From positions 1 to 27,592 of the forward strand of contig NZ_JARZFX010000024.1 of NCBI RefSeq assembly GCF_036026595.1: a DNA stretch of 27,592 bases, given 5' to 3'. This DNA comes from Virgibacillus_P tibetensis (lineage in GTDB: Bacteria; Bacillota; Bacilli; Bacillales; Amphibacillaceae). Each line of letters begins with the position of its first letter. The stretch's first letter is position 1. Shown here piece by piece: positions 8,140-15,984 of this stretch. The notes below the pieces were generated by a model, which was given only the letters and a program-made list of their open reading frames with translations, did not search any database and was not told where the DNA came from. A program made the position numbers and the translations under genes.

Positions 8140-9696
8140 ATGTTTGATGCGATTTGGATTGTCATTGGCCTAGCTGTTTTTTTAGTCATTGCTCTTATTG
8201 GTGTATTCGTATCGAAATACCGCACTGCAGGTCCTGATGAAGCTTTGATTGTTACGGGTAGTTATCTGGGAGGTAAAAATGTCCACGTTGACGAATCCGG
8301 GAACAAGATAAAAATTATTCGTGGTGGAGGTACCTTTGTTTTACCAATATTCCAGCAAGCAGAACCACTGAGTCTGCTGTCAAGTAAACTGGAAGTTACT
8401 ACACCAGAGGTCTATACCGAGCAGGGTGTTCCTGTAATGGCTGATGGAACAGCCATCATTAAAATTGGTGGATCGATTAATGAAATCGCTACTGCAGCTG
8501 AACAATTTTTAGGCAAGTTAAAAGAAGATCGGGAAAATGAGGCAAAAGAAGTTCTCGAGGGTCATCTTCGTTCCATTCTTGGTTCGATGACAGTAGAAGA
8601 AATCTATAAGAATCGAGATAAATTTTCCCAGGAAGTTCAACGGGTAGCTTCTCAGGATTTAGCTAAAATGGGTTTAATTATTGTTTCATTTACTATTAAA
8701 GACTTAAGGGATAAGAATGGTTACTTGGAATCCTTAGGAAAACCTCGAATTGCCCAAGTAAAACGCGATGCAGATATCGCTACAGCAGAAGCCGATAAGG
8801 AGACGCGTATTAAGCGTGCTGAAGCTGCAAAAGAGGCACAGAAGGCAGAATTAGAACGTGCAACCGAAATTGCCGAAGCGGAGAAGGAAAACCAGCTGAA
8901 GACAGCCGACTACCGCCGTGAGCAAGATGTCGCTAAAGCACGCGCAGACCAAGCCTATGATTTGGAAAGTGCCCGTGCTAAACAGGAAGTTACCGAACAC
9001 GAAATGCAAATCAAAATCATCGAGCGTCAAAAGCAAATTGAATTGGAAGAAAAGGAAATTCTCCGTCGTGAAAAGCAATACGATTCAGAGGTTAAAAAGA
9101 AAGCCGACGCAGACCGTTATTCTGTTGAGCAAGCTGCTGTTGCCGATAAGGCAAAACAAATTGCTAATGCTGATGCAAACCAATATCGCATTGAGTCCCA
9201 GGCAAAAGCAGAAGCGGAAAAGATACGCGTGGATGGTCTTGCTAAAGCTGATTCACAACGAGCACAAGGGGAATCTGAAGCAGATGTTATTCGTCTGAAA
9301 GGGTTAGCAGAAGCAGAAGCAAAACGGAAGATTGCCGAAGCATTCGAGCAATACGGTCAAGCAGCTATCCTGGATATGGTCATGGATATGCTACCAGAAT
9401 ATGCGAAACAAGTAGCCAGCCCACTAGCCAATATTGATAAGATTACAGTTGTAGACACCGGCGGCAGTGGCAGTAATGGTGGTGCAAATAAAGTAACAGG
9501 CTATGCAACAGATTTGATGTCTACCTTACAGGAATCCCTGAAGGCTTCCTCTGGTATAGATGTAAAAGATTTACTGGAAAACATACCAGGGAAAAATAAC
9601 ATACCTGATGATCTGGACTTAGGTAGAGTGAGATATGAGAAAAAAGAAGAATTGGCTAACCAGGTCACAGGCAATGAAGTGAAAAGTAAAAATTAA
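8140..9696 (+). CDS. floT: flotillin FloT (YuaG), SPFH-domain membrane scaffold
   Basis: The 518-residue protein has an N-terminal hydrophobic anchor (about 4-25), an SPFH/PHB domain (about 30-200, with GGGTFVLPIFQQAEPLSL and VQRVASQDLAKMGLIIVSF) and a long Ala/Glu/Lys-rich coiled coil (about 205-420) with EAE-type repeats, then a variable tail. B. subtilis FloT is about 509 aa. Flotillins organise functional membrane microdomains, control membrane fluidity and help assemble membrane complexes. A GGGGG ribosome site precedes the ATG and a terminator follows directly. Usually cotranscribed with yuaF, it is separated here by an opposed GTPase gene and a repeat, but keeps a sigma-W-like promoter. 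Confidence 0.95.
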   Translation: MFDAIWIVIGLAVFLVIALIGVFVSKYRTAGPDEALIVTGSYLGGKNVHVDESGNKIKIIRGGGTFVLPIFQQAEPLSLLSSKLEVTTPEVYTEQGVPVMADGTAIIKIGGSINEIATAAEQFLGKLKEDRENEAKEVLEGHLRSILGSMTVEEIYKNRDKFSQEVQRVASQDLAKMGLIIVSFTIKDLRDKNGYLESLGKPRIAQVKRDADIATAEADKETRIKRAEAAKEAQKAELERATEIAEAEKENQLKTADYRREQDVAKARADQAYDLESARAKQEVTEHEMQIKIIERQKQIELEEKEILRREKQYDSEVKKKADADRYSVEQAAVADKAKQIANADANQYRIESQAKAEAEKIRVDGLAKADSQRAQGESEADVIRLKGLAEAEAKRKIAEAFEQYGQAAILDMVMDMLPEYAKQVASPLANIDKITVVDTGGSGSNGGANKVTGYATDLMSTLQESLKASSGIDVKDLLENIPGKNNIPDDLDLGRVRYEKKEELANQVTGNEVKSKN

Positions 9697-9708
9697 GGTG
9701 AAGGAAAA

Positions 9709-9739
9709 GGAATCATCCAACAGGGTGATTCTTTTTTTA
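9709..9739 (+). terminator. intrinsic terminator of floT
   Basis: GAATCATCC (9710-9718) pairs with GGGTGATTC (9723-9731), with one G-T pair and a 4-base loop, followed by a run of T. It lies just after the floT stop and isolates it from the downstream yetF-like gene. Confidence 0.85.
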
Positions 9740-9842
9740 ACTATTTTTGTGTTACTCCAAATATACTTTTTTACCTAAGGGTATACTTTTATAAAACTTA
9801 CACATAAATAGAACATCTTTACTTTATGAAGGCGGGCTGAAC

Positions 9843-10541
9843 ATGGACGTATACGAATTGCTGCTGCGAATCATATTATCATTCCTAGTATTATTTACTT
9901 TAGCCAGAATTATGGGAAGAAAAGAAATCAGTCAAATGACATTTTTTAATTTTGTTTCTGCCATCTCAATTGGTTCAATAGCTGCAAGCCTGGCTATCAA
10001 CCAAAATTTAAGTATCCGCAATGGAATAATCGCATTAGCAGGTTGGGCAGTATTTACAATTGCTATGGGATTTATAGATATTAAATACAAACGAGCAAGA
10101 ATAGTAACTACCGGACAACCTGTAATCGTAATTAAAGATGGTAAGATCATGGATAATGCACTTCGTAAAACCCGTCTGGATATGGACGCACTAAATTCGC
10201 TACTGCGACAAAATAATGTGTTCTCCCTCTCCGAAGTCGATTATGCTGTATTTGAAACAAGTGGTAACCTTTCAGTCAGAAAAACAGATAGCAAACAAAC
10301 TGTAACAAAAGAAGATATGAATATTATGAACACAAAACCAAACGTTTATTTTGCCTCGACTGAAGTCATTTCAGACGGGATTATTAACACGAAAAACTTA
10401 TCTAAATTGCATTTGGATACTAACTGGCTAAAACAGAAATTACATCAAGCAGGAATACAGACCCCTTCTGAAGTTTTTTACGCTGAGGTTCAGCAGGATG
10501 GAACACTGTATATAGATAATAAGGACGATTTGGTTCATTAG
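9843..10541 (+). CDS. YetF/DUF421 family membrane protein
   Basis: The 232-residue protein has three N-terminal membrane helices (about 5-22, 35-55, 60-78), with the family motif LARIMGRKEISQMTFFNFV (residues 20-38), followed by a cytoplasmic two-lobed YetF domain from about 82 (GQPVIVIKDGKIMDNALRKTRLDMDALNSLLRQ region). Length and layout match B. subtilis YetF, YrbG and YkjA. These spore-former proteins are linked to spore membranes and, for the YetF-type domain of SpoVA-associated channels, to germination; the function of this copy is unknown. It may be cotranscribed with the DUF3231 gene 62 bp downstream. Confidence 0.88.
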   Translation: MDVYELLLRIILSFLVLFTLARIMGRKEISQMTFFNFVSAISIGSIAASLAINQNLSIRNGIIALAGWAVFTIAMGFIDIKYKRARIVTTGQPVIVIKDGKIMDNALRKTRLDMDALNSLLRQNNVFSLSEVDYAVFETSGNLSVRKTDSKQTVTKEDMNIMNTKPNVYFASTEVISDGIINTKNLSKLHLDTNWLKQKLHQAGIQTPSEVFYAEVQQDGTLYIDNKDDLVH

Positions 10542-10603
10542 AAACTTTATTTTTCACTTTATATGGAAAACTGACTAAACAATCATTCAGGAGGTTTATC
10601 TTA

Positions 10604-11104
10604 ATGGGCATGTTAGATACAAAACCGCAGGAAGAACCACTGCATTCCGGCGAGGTTTTTAATCTTTGGACATACTTATATAGTACAAAGGGTTTTTTGG
10701 TTACATTACAGACATTAATTAATCACACAGGAGATAATGATTTAAAGGTGTTTCTTGAAGATCTTTATGAGAATGCCTTCACACAGGAAGATCAGCAAGT
10801 TGAGGCCCTCTTAAAGGAAACCGGCATACGGTTACCTCCTGCTCCACCTGATCGGCCGAATGTTGAACTTCAGGATATTCCTGCCGGAGCCCGTTTTAAC
10901 GACCCGGAAATCGCTGTACTTGTACAAAAAGAATTAATGATAGGTAAAATGACTTGCAGCTATATAACAGGCATTGCCATTCGCGAAGACATTCGGACAA
11001 TGTTTGGAGAGTTTCATACTCAAAAAGATGAGTATGAACTTAAAGTATTGAAAATCACAAAAAACAAAGGCTGGATTGTTTCTCCGCCAATAAACATTAA
11101 ATAA
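10604..11104 (+). CDS. DUF3231 family protein
   Basis: This 166-residue soluble helical protein shows the DUF3231 pattern: SGEVFNLWTYLYSTKG, LINHTGDNDLKVFLEDL, a four-helix ferritin-like core, the LPPAPPDRPNVELQDIPAGARFNDPEI region and a C-terminal KNKGWIVSPP. Families with two such halves are about 330 aa; this is a one-unit version. DUF3231 proteins occur widely in Bacillaceae and share a fold with CotF-type spore coat proteins, but their function is not established. An AGGAGG ribosome site precedes the ATG. It lies between yetF and an MFS gene on the same strand, 32 bp before the latter. Confidence 0.85.
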   Translation: MGMLDTKPQEEPLHSGEVFNLWTYLYSTKGFLVTLQTLINHTGDNDLKVFLEDLYENAFTQEDQQVEALLKETGIRLPPAPPDRPNVELQDIPAGARFNDPEIAVLVQKELMIGKMTCSYITGIAIREDIRTMFGEFHTQKDEYELKVLKITKNKGWIVSPPINIK

Positions 11105-11136
11105 ACTAAGTCTGCATCCAAGGAGTGGAGAAAAAA

Positions 11137-12375
11137 TTGAAATCCAAAAAGAAGGGTATGGTAATTGCAGCAATTGGATCCATTCCTCTTATTATGACAT
11201 TGGGTAATTCCATGCTCATTCCAATATTCCCTAAAATGAAATCCTCTTTAGACCTCTCCCAAATGCAGGTCAGCTTAACCATTACTGTTTTCTCCATTGC
11301 AGGGGCTATATGTATCCCCGTGGTCGGATATCTTTCAGACCGTTTTTCAAGAAAAGTAATCATCATCCCCTCACTAATCTTATTTGGACTTGGTGGATTG
11401 CTTGCGGGACTTGGGGCTGCTTTTTTCTCTAATTCCTATACATGGATCATCATTGGAAGGATTATTCAAGGCATTGGCGCAGCAGGAACAGCACCTATTG
11501 CGATGGCATTAACAGGAGACTTGTTCAAGGGAGGCGAACAAAGTCGTGTTTTGGGGGTTTTTGAAGCATCCAATGGACTCGGCAAAGTTTTATCACCAAT
11601 AATCGGTTCACTTATTGCATTAATTGTTTGGCATCTTGTCTTCTTTGCATTTCCTCTGTTTTCAATCATCTCCCTATTATTGGTGTGGTTTTTCGTAAAA
11701 GAAAAAAGTAATCGGCAAGCGCCTCCTCCCTTTCCTAAATATGTAAGAGGATTATTAAGTGTCTTTAAGCATGAAGGACGCTGGTTGTTTACAACATATC
11801 TTGCAGGAGGGACCGTCTTATTTACATTATTTGGTATTTTATTTTATTTATCCGATATATTGGAGTCAAAACATTCTATTGAAGGGGTACTGAAGGGACT
11901 TATTTTAGCTCTACCTTTACTTGTCATGGTATCCACATCTTATATAACGGGGAGTAAGATCGGAAAAAACCTGGAAAAAATGAAAAAGCTGGCTGTTCTC
12001 GGTTTTTTACTTATGACGATTTCATTTGGATTACTCGTTATGTTTGAAAAGATTGTTCTGTTTCTCATTGTGCTTGCTCTCAGCAGTGTAGGTGCCGGGC
12101 TTATTTTGCCATGTGTAAACAGTATTATTACAGGAGCTGTCGGAAAAGAACGTAGAGGATTTGTTACTTCTTTATACGGATCTGTCCGGTTTCTTGGGGT
12201 TGCACTTGGTCCACCGGTTTTTACCCGCTTAATGGATTGGTCAAGGACTGGTATGTTTTTAACTATAGCTGCCTTTACATTAATCGTCGGTCTCCTTGTA
12301 TTGACTTTGCTCCATGTAAAAGGAAAAGACGGGACAGATAATAAACAAACAGCTGTCCGTTACAAATATCTGTAG
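11137..12375 (+). CDS. MFS drug:H+ antiporter-type efflux transporter
   Basis: The protein of about 412 residues has 12 predicted membrane helices. Motif A between helices 2 and 3 reads GYLSDRFSRK, and a motif C-like glycine-rich stretch in helix 5 reads EASNGLGKVLSPIIGSLIA, both typical of the DHA1 drug/proton antiporter group. The substrate is unknown; it resembles B. subtilis YitG-type pumps. Start choice: an in-frame GTG at 11125 overlaps the AAGGAG ribosome site (11120-11125), so TTG at 11137, preceded also by GTGGAG, is preferred. It converges with the YitT-type gene, leaving only 9 bp between them. Confidence 0.85.
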   Translation: MKSKKKGMVIAAIGSIPLIMTLGNSMLIPIFPKMKSSLDLSQMQVSLTITVFSIAGAICIPVVGYLSDRFSRKVIIIPSLILFGLGGLLAGLGAAFFSNSYTWIIIGRIIQGIGAAGTAPIAMALTGDLFKGGEQSRVLGVFEASNGLGKVLSPIIGSLIALIVWHLVFFAFPLFSIISLLLVWFFVKEKSNRQAPPPFPKYVRGLLSVFKHEGRWLFTTYLAGGTVLFTLFGILFYLSDILESKHSIEGVLKGLILALPLLVMVSTSYITGSKIGKNLEKMKKLAVLGFLLMTISFGLLVMFEKIVLFLIVLALSSVGAGLILPCVNSIITGAVGKERRGFVTSLYGSVRFLGVALGPPVFTRLMDWSRTGMFLTIAAFTLIVGLLVLTLLHVKGKDGTDNKQTAVRYKYL

Positions 12376-12384
12376 AAGGCTAAA

Positions 12385-12996
12385 TTATGGCTTCTTTCGC
12401 CAACCTAATGTGTAACTTTGATGGAAAGTCACCTGGCATATAAGGTCAATTATTCTTGTAGATATCCACTGACTAGTAAGTGCCAGTAGAATAATTTTCC
12501 AGTCAATGATTACTGCTGTAATTAAAAAAATGCAACAATTGATCCAAAACAGAGGTTGTCCTGGCGAAATATTTTTCCCAGATGCAATTATAAGGGCAAT
12601 TACACCTACTCCCCCATTGGATACACCTTGACGCATAAGAAGTCCAATTCCTGTCCCAAGAAGAACAGAACCAAATACAAGATCGTAGAAAATATTTCGA
12701 TTCGGGATATGTATTTGTTCAAATAATTGAATCGAAATGGATGTCACCGTAATTCCAATAATGGTCCAAAGCGTAACGCGTTTACCAAGGTATGTTACCG
12801 CAAGCAAAAGCATGGAAAAGTTGACAATCCAAAGTCCTATCCCCATATCCATGTTAAACCAGTAATTTAACAGCACAGCTATCCCGCCTGCCCCACCCGA
12901 TGGTATAAAATGAGGAAATAAAAATAGTCCCATTCCCAATCCCTGAATAGCACCTCCCGCGACAACTAGTCCATTTTTTATCATGAATTGTTTCAT
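12385..12996 (-). CDS. YitT-family membrane protein (short form)
   Basis: The 203-residue protein is almost entirely membrane: about five to six helices, with the YitT-family motifs GLGMGLFLFPHFIPSGGAGGIAVLLN (residues 20-45) and GIGLLMRQGVSNGGVGVIALI (about 116-136). Most YitT proteins are about 280 aa and carry a C-terminal cytosolic DUF2179 domain; this one lacks it, like B. subtilis YitE. The transport role is unproven. A GAGGGGG ribosome site precedes the ATG. It converges with the MFS gene with no clear terminator between them, so their transcripts may overlap. Confidence 0.82.
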   Translation of the reverse strand: MKQFMIKNGLVVAGGAIQGLGMGLFLFPHFIPSGGAGGIAVLLNYWFNMDMGIGLWIVNFSMLLLAVTYLGKRVTLWTIIGITVTSISIQLFEQIHIPNRNIFYDLVFGSVLLGTGIGLLMRQGVSNGGVGVIALIIASGKNISPGQPLFWINCCIFLITAVIIDWKIILLALTSQWISTRIIDLICQVTFHQSYTLGWRKKP

Positions 12997-13283
12997 GGGC
13001 CCCCTCCTAATTCACACCATACAGTACAGCTATTGGACAGCTCTCCCTCCTAATCTTATTCAAGTTACACTGCAATAATGCTAACAATCAGATTCACATG
13101 AACTTGTTAAATAGTTATCAATCTATATGGCAGTTGATTGATTGTTTATTTAGTAAATTTCCGTTTTAAAAATAACAATTCGGGAAATATAAGCTGAGTT
13201 AGATAAAGGAGAGAAGCCTATTTTGATTACGTTGAAGAGGCACGCGGTAGGGTGCTAAAATTTGTTTTAGGAGGAATAAGAAA

Positions 13284-13448
13284 ATGGATAAAAGAAAAGG
13301 ATCTTCACATAAAAATAAGAATGCCGCTCCTGGTATCGACGAGGAGGATTCATATGGAACAAAAGCAACTAATTCCGAAATACAAAAAGGTGATTCAACG
13401 AGAGTTACGAGGCTTATCAACGATGAATTAGATCCAAGTGGAGATTAA
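13284..13448 (+). CDS. small hydrophilic hypothetical protein (54 aa)
   Basis: The reading frame starts at ATG 13284 behind a near-perfect TAGGAGGAA ribosome site and ends at TAA 13446-13448, immediately followed by a strong terminator. The 54-residue product (starting MDKRKGSSHKNKNAAPGIDE and ending LINDELDPSGD) is highly charged and has no membrane segment, signal peptide or known domain. Ribosome site, compact frame and terminator together support a real gene. I do not recognise the family; it resembles the many tiny Bacillaceae spore-associated proteins only in composition. Confidence 0.65.
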   Translation: MDKRKGSSHKNKNAAPGIDEEDSYGTKATNSEIQKGDSTRVTRLINDELDPSGD

Positions 13449-13452
13449 CTTG

Positions 13453-13500
13453 AAAAAGGCATACTCCCTTATCGAACATTTTAGGGAGTATGCTTTTTGT
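13453..13500 (+). terminator. strong intrinsic terminator after the 54-aa gene
   Basis: GCATACTCCCT (13459-13469) pairs perfectly with AGGGAGTATGC (13483-13493), flanked by A-run and T-run, so it could work in both directions. It lies between the plus-strand 54-aa gene and the minus-strand 51-aa gene, which converge here. Confidence 0.9.
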
Positions 13501-13506
13501 TAGAGA

Positions 13507-13662
13507 TCAATCGTATATTTCATCGGCATTTTTATAGCGTAGTTTTTCTGAGAGAACTGTCTCTTTTCCATTTTTATTGTTTGCTTGCTGATTACGCTCT
13601 TTTTTCTTACTTTTGCTTGTCTGAGACTGATTAGGATTATCTTTATTATTTTCATAATGCAT
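13507..13662 (-). CDS. small hydrophilic hypothetical protein (51 aa) downstream of yndM
   Basis: ATG at 13660-13662 follows GGGGAGGTG with good spacing; TGA is at 13507-13509. The 51-residue product (MHYENNKDNPNQSQTSKSKK at its start, LRYKNADEIYD at its end) is rich in Asn, Lys and Gln and has no recognised domain. It starts 7 bp after the yndM stop, so the two are probably cotranscribed, and shares the bidirectional terminator at 13453-13500. A longer frame over the same DNA has odd composition and no matching ribosome site; I reject it. Confidence 0.65.
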   Translation of the reverse strand: MHYENNKDNPNQSQTSKSKKKERNQQANNKNGKETVLSEKLRYKNADEIYD

Positions 13663-13668
13663 AAGCCT

Positions 13669-14127
13669 TCACCTCCCCTTCTTTTCGCTGTATGCTTTAC
13701 CATCAAAAATCTTTTGTCCATCGGTTTCTTCTGCAAATTCGGTCTGTAACTGATTCACTTTTCTATGATCTTTCCGACTATAAGCAGAAAACTGGTTTAC
13801 AATGTAGCCATGAATAAATGGTTCACATGCAGTGATAAAAAAAGCAGCTAACAAGGAAGTGGTAATAACAGGATAGTCACCGCCACCGAATAACCCCCCT
13901 GCTATCCAAAGAGATAGGAATGCTAATGGAAAGTCTGCAATTGTAGCTGTCATATTGCCAAATTTACGAAGAATAAACAAGTCACCAATTAGATATGCTA
14001 GTCCCGTTACAAGGAAACTAATTAAGAGCAAATCTGTAGAAGTGAAGAAAGTAAAAATCCCCAGTATAGCAAAAATCGTAAATGATATTACCAGAAATTT
14101 TATCCCCAGTACTTTAAGATGTCCCAT
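13669..14127 (-). CDS. yndM: YndM/DUF2512 family membrane protein, copy 1
   Basis: The 152-residue protein has four membrane helices (about 7-28, 31-48, 62-83, 88-110) and the DUF2512 core LAYLIGDLFILRKFGNMTATIADF, then FITACEPFIHGYIVNQF and a charged tail. Function is unknown; members are typical of spore-forming Bacillaceae. It is divergent from, and clearly paralogous to, the gene at 14329. An AAAGGA ribosome site precedes the ATG. Confidence 0.88.
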   Translation of the reverse strand: MGHLKVLGIKFLVISFTIFAILGIFTFFTSTDLLLISFLVTGLAYLIGDLFILRKFGNMTATIADFPLAFLSLWIAGGLFGGGDYPVITTSLLAAFFITACEPFIHGYIVNQFSAYSRKDHRKVNQLQTEFAEETDGQKIFDGKAYSEKKGR

Positions 14128-14328
14128 AGATGAATCCGTCCTTTCTGCTATTAGTATTAGTTAATTCACTCAAAATAACAGGATTCACGAAAATTAATAG
14201 CAAACTAACCTGAGAATATCAATAAAATGCATAACGTAATCTACTTCAGACAAAATACTAATGAGATAGTGTAAGGATTCGCCATAAATCAACAGATGCA
14301 CAAAAATAGAAAAGGGATGTGAACTACT

Positions 14329-14763
14329 ATGGAACATGTAAAGGCTTTAGCGATAAAATTCATCGCATTTTTTGTTGTAGTATTCTCTGTGTTTGTGATT
14401 TTCAGCAGTGCTACTATCACAAGTCTATTTTGGATAAGCATCCTTCTCACAGGTGTATCCTACGTTATTGGAGACTTGCTAATACTACGAAGATACGGAA
14501 ACCTCACAGCAACAATAGCAGATTTCCCTTTAGCATTTATTATACTTTGGGCATTAGGAGGCTTGTTTATAGGCGCTGGATTCCCACTAATAACCGCTTC
14601 ATTATTTGCGGCAGTCTTTATTACTGCTTGTGAGCCATTTATTCATGCATTTATAATAAACAGCTTTGCAAATGAACGAAAAGAACGACCTGCTACAAAC
14701 CAACTACAAACCGAATATTCAGAGGAAATCGATGTTGAACCGACAGATGAGCTGGACAGGTAA
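14329..14763 (+). CDS. YndM/DUF2512 family membrane protein, copy 2
   Basis: This 144-residue paralogue has the same four-helix plan and nearly the same core (VSYVIGDLLILRRYGNLTATIADFPLAF, FITACEPFIHAFIINSF, NQLQTEYSEEID) as copy 1. The two genes diverge from a shared 201-bp intergenic region, so they arose by an inverted duplication. The tails differ. An AAAGGGATG ribosome site precedes the ATG. Shared or opposite regulation cannot be read from the sequence. Confidence 0.88.
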   Translation: MEHVKALAIKFIAFFVVVFSVFVIFSSATITSLFWISILLTGVSYVIGDLLILRRYGNLTATIADFPLAFIILWALGGLFIGAGFPLITASLFAAVFITACEPFIHAFIINSFANERKERPATNQLQTEYSEEIDVEPTDELDR

Positions 14764-14784
14764 ACCACATTTACGAGTGAGGAG

Positions 14785-14975
14785 TTCAGCGCGAGCCCAG
14801 CGAAAAGTTCAGCCAGTTTTGATGCCCAAACGGTTGATCGCTGAATAAACCCGGTTGAACGCGGGATAAAGCTGAAAAGCGCGGGATAAATTGGTCCCAC
14901 CGCGGGAATATGCATGTCGAACGCTGGATTAAGTGGAGCGATCGCTGAATGAAAACAGGGGCAACGATCAAACAC
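14785..14975. repeat. degenerate 21-bp tandem repeat array
   Basis: Cores of the form GCGGGATAAA or GCTGAATAAA recur at 14840, 14861, 14881, 14902, 14923 and 14944, i.e. steps of 21, 20, 21, 21 and 21 bp, with more degenerate units on both sides. Local GC is higher than in neighbouring intergenic DNA. Because 21 bp is 7 codons, the minus strand shows a false open frame with FIPRSTG/FIQRST-like repeats. It fills the gap between yndM copy 2 and the EEP gene. Confidence 0.75.
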
Positions 14976-15011
14976 TTAAATTAAGGATGTTACCTGAGGA
15001 GCGTGAATATA

Positions 15012-15737
15012 ATGGAAATTAAAGTGATGACCTATAATATTCACCATGGAAAAGGAATGGATAAAAAAGTAGATCTTTATAGAATTGCTGAAATAATTGA
15101 AAAAAGTGATGCAGATATTATAGGTCTTAATGAAGTGGATAAGCACTATTCCAAACGTAGCCACCATCAGGATCAGGTTAGGTGGCTTGCAAATCATTTG
15201 GATATGGATTATGCTTTTGCTCCCTCAGTCTCACTGACGGTCAGGAATTCAGTAACTGTAAGACAATATGGAAATGCCCTCTTGTCACGTTTTCCAATTT
15301 TAAACACAAAAACACTTCCGTTTGATGTTGCATCCCGACTGATCGAAGGAAGGTCAATACTTGATGTAACCCTTCAACTAAACGAAAAACTACTTCAAGT
15401 AAATGTAACTCATTTTAGTTTGAATCCGTTTCTTCAACGAATGCAAACGAATTTTTTGGTGAACCAAGTTAATAATTATGTTCATCCCCTAATTATCTTA
15501 GGTGATTTTAATATGAAGCCTGGTTCAAGAGGTTGGAAGAAATTGATCTGTGAATTTTCCGATGGGTGGTATATTGCAGGAAATGGTAAAGGAAGTACTT
15601 ATCCATCACTCCGACCGAGATCGAGGTTAGATTACATATTTTCCTCTCCCAGTATTGAAGTTATTAATACGGAAATAATAACAAAACTACCTCATGCCTC
15701 TGATCATTTACCAGTTAAAGCGCATCTTCGTATTTAA
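15012..15737 (+). CDS. endonuclease/exonuclease/phosphatase (EEP) superfamily hydrolase
   Basis: The 241-residue protein carries all EEP landmarks: TYNIHHG (N9), LNEVD (metal-binding E41), THF (H134), LGDFN (164-167), RLDYIF (205-210) and SDHLPV (230-235). The fold hydrolyses phosphodiesters in DNA, RNA, phospholipids or small phosphates using Mg2+. The substrate is not determined. It has no signal peptide, so it should be cytosolic. ATG 15012 is preferred to the in-frame GTG at 15003 because GAGGAG (14996-15001) is 10 bp before the ATG but only 1 bp before the GTG. No clear terminator follows. Confidence 0.88.
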   Translation: MEIKVMTYNIHHGKGMDKKVDLYRIAEIIEKSDADIIGLNEVDKHYSKRSHHQDQVRWLANHLDMDYAFAPSVSLTVRNSVTVRQYGNALLSRFPILNTKTLPFDVASRLIEGRSILDVTLQLNEKLLQVNVTHFSLNPFLQRMQTNFLVNQVNNYVHPLIILGDFNMKPGSRGWKKLICEFSDGWYIAGNGKGSTYPSLRPRSRLDYIFSSPSIEVINTEIITKLPHASDHLPVKAHLRI

Positions 15738-15984
15738 AAGAACCACCCTAGAATTTTATGGAAATGCAAAGTGAATACATGGTAATAGGTGCTAAGCTTG
15801 GCGATGTATTTAAAAACGAAAGTTCTCCAATACATATAGGCGGTGCCAGTCATGGATGATTGCATAAACAAGATTTTTTGTATTCATAGCAGTTATCGGA
15901 ACAGATTCCGTTCCGAACATACGCGTACTTTAGATAGTAAAGAATCGATTATTTCTTTAATTAAATAGCTTTCCTTCTAGTTAA

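Noticed and set aside
8918..9298. 126-codon plus-strand frame inside floT
   Set aside because: Lysine-rich shadow of the floT coiled-coil region in another frame.
9775..9790. GGGTAT before yetF as a sigma-B -10 element
   Set aside because: No GTTT-type -35 at the required distance.
13205..13260. 11-codon leader-peptide-like frame before the 54-aa gene
   Set aside because: Has an AAAGGAG-like site but no attenuator structure or regulatory codons; too short to support.
13500..13736. 78-codon minus-strand frame starting MQKKPMDKRF
   Set aside because: It overlaps the end of yndM and the well-supported 51-aa gene in another frame; composition is unnatural.
14643..14975. 110-codon minus-strand frame with FIPRST/FIQRST repeats
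   Set aside because: It is the 21-bp array read as 7-codon repeats and overlaps the end of yndM copy 2; no ribosome site.
15758..15859. 33-codon frame MEMQSEYMVIGAKLGDVFKN... as a gene remnant
   Set aside because: No ribosome site, no recognised family; could be decayed coding DNA but nothing supports it.
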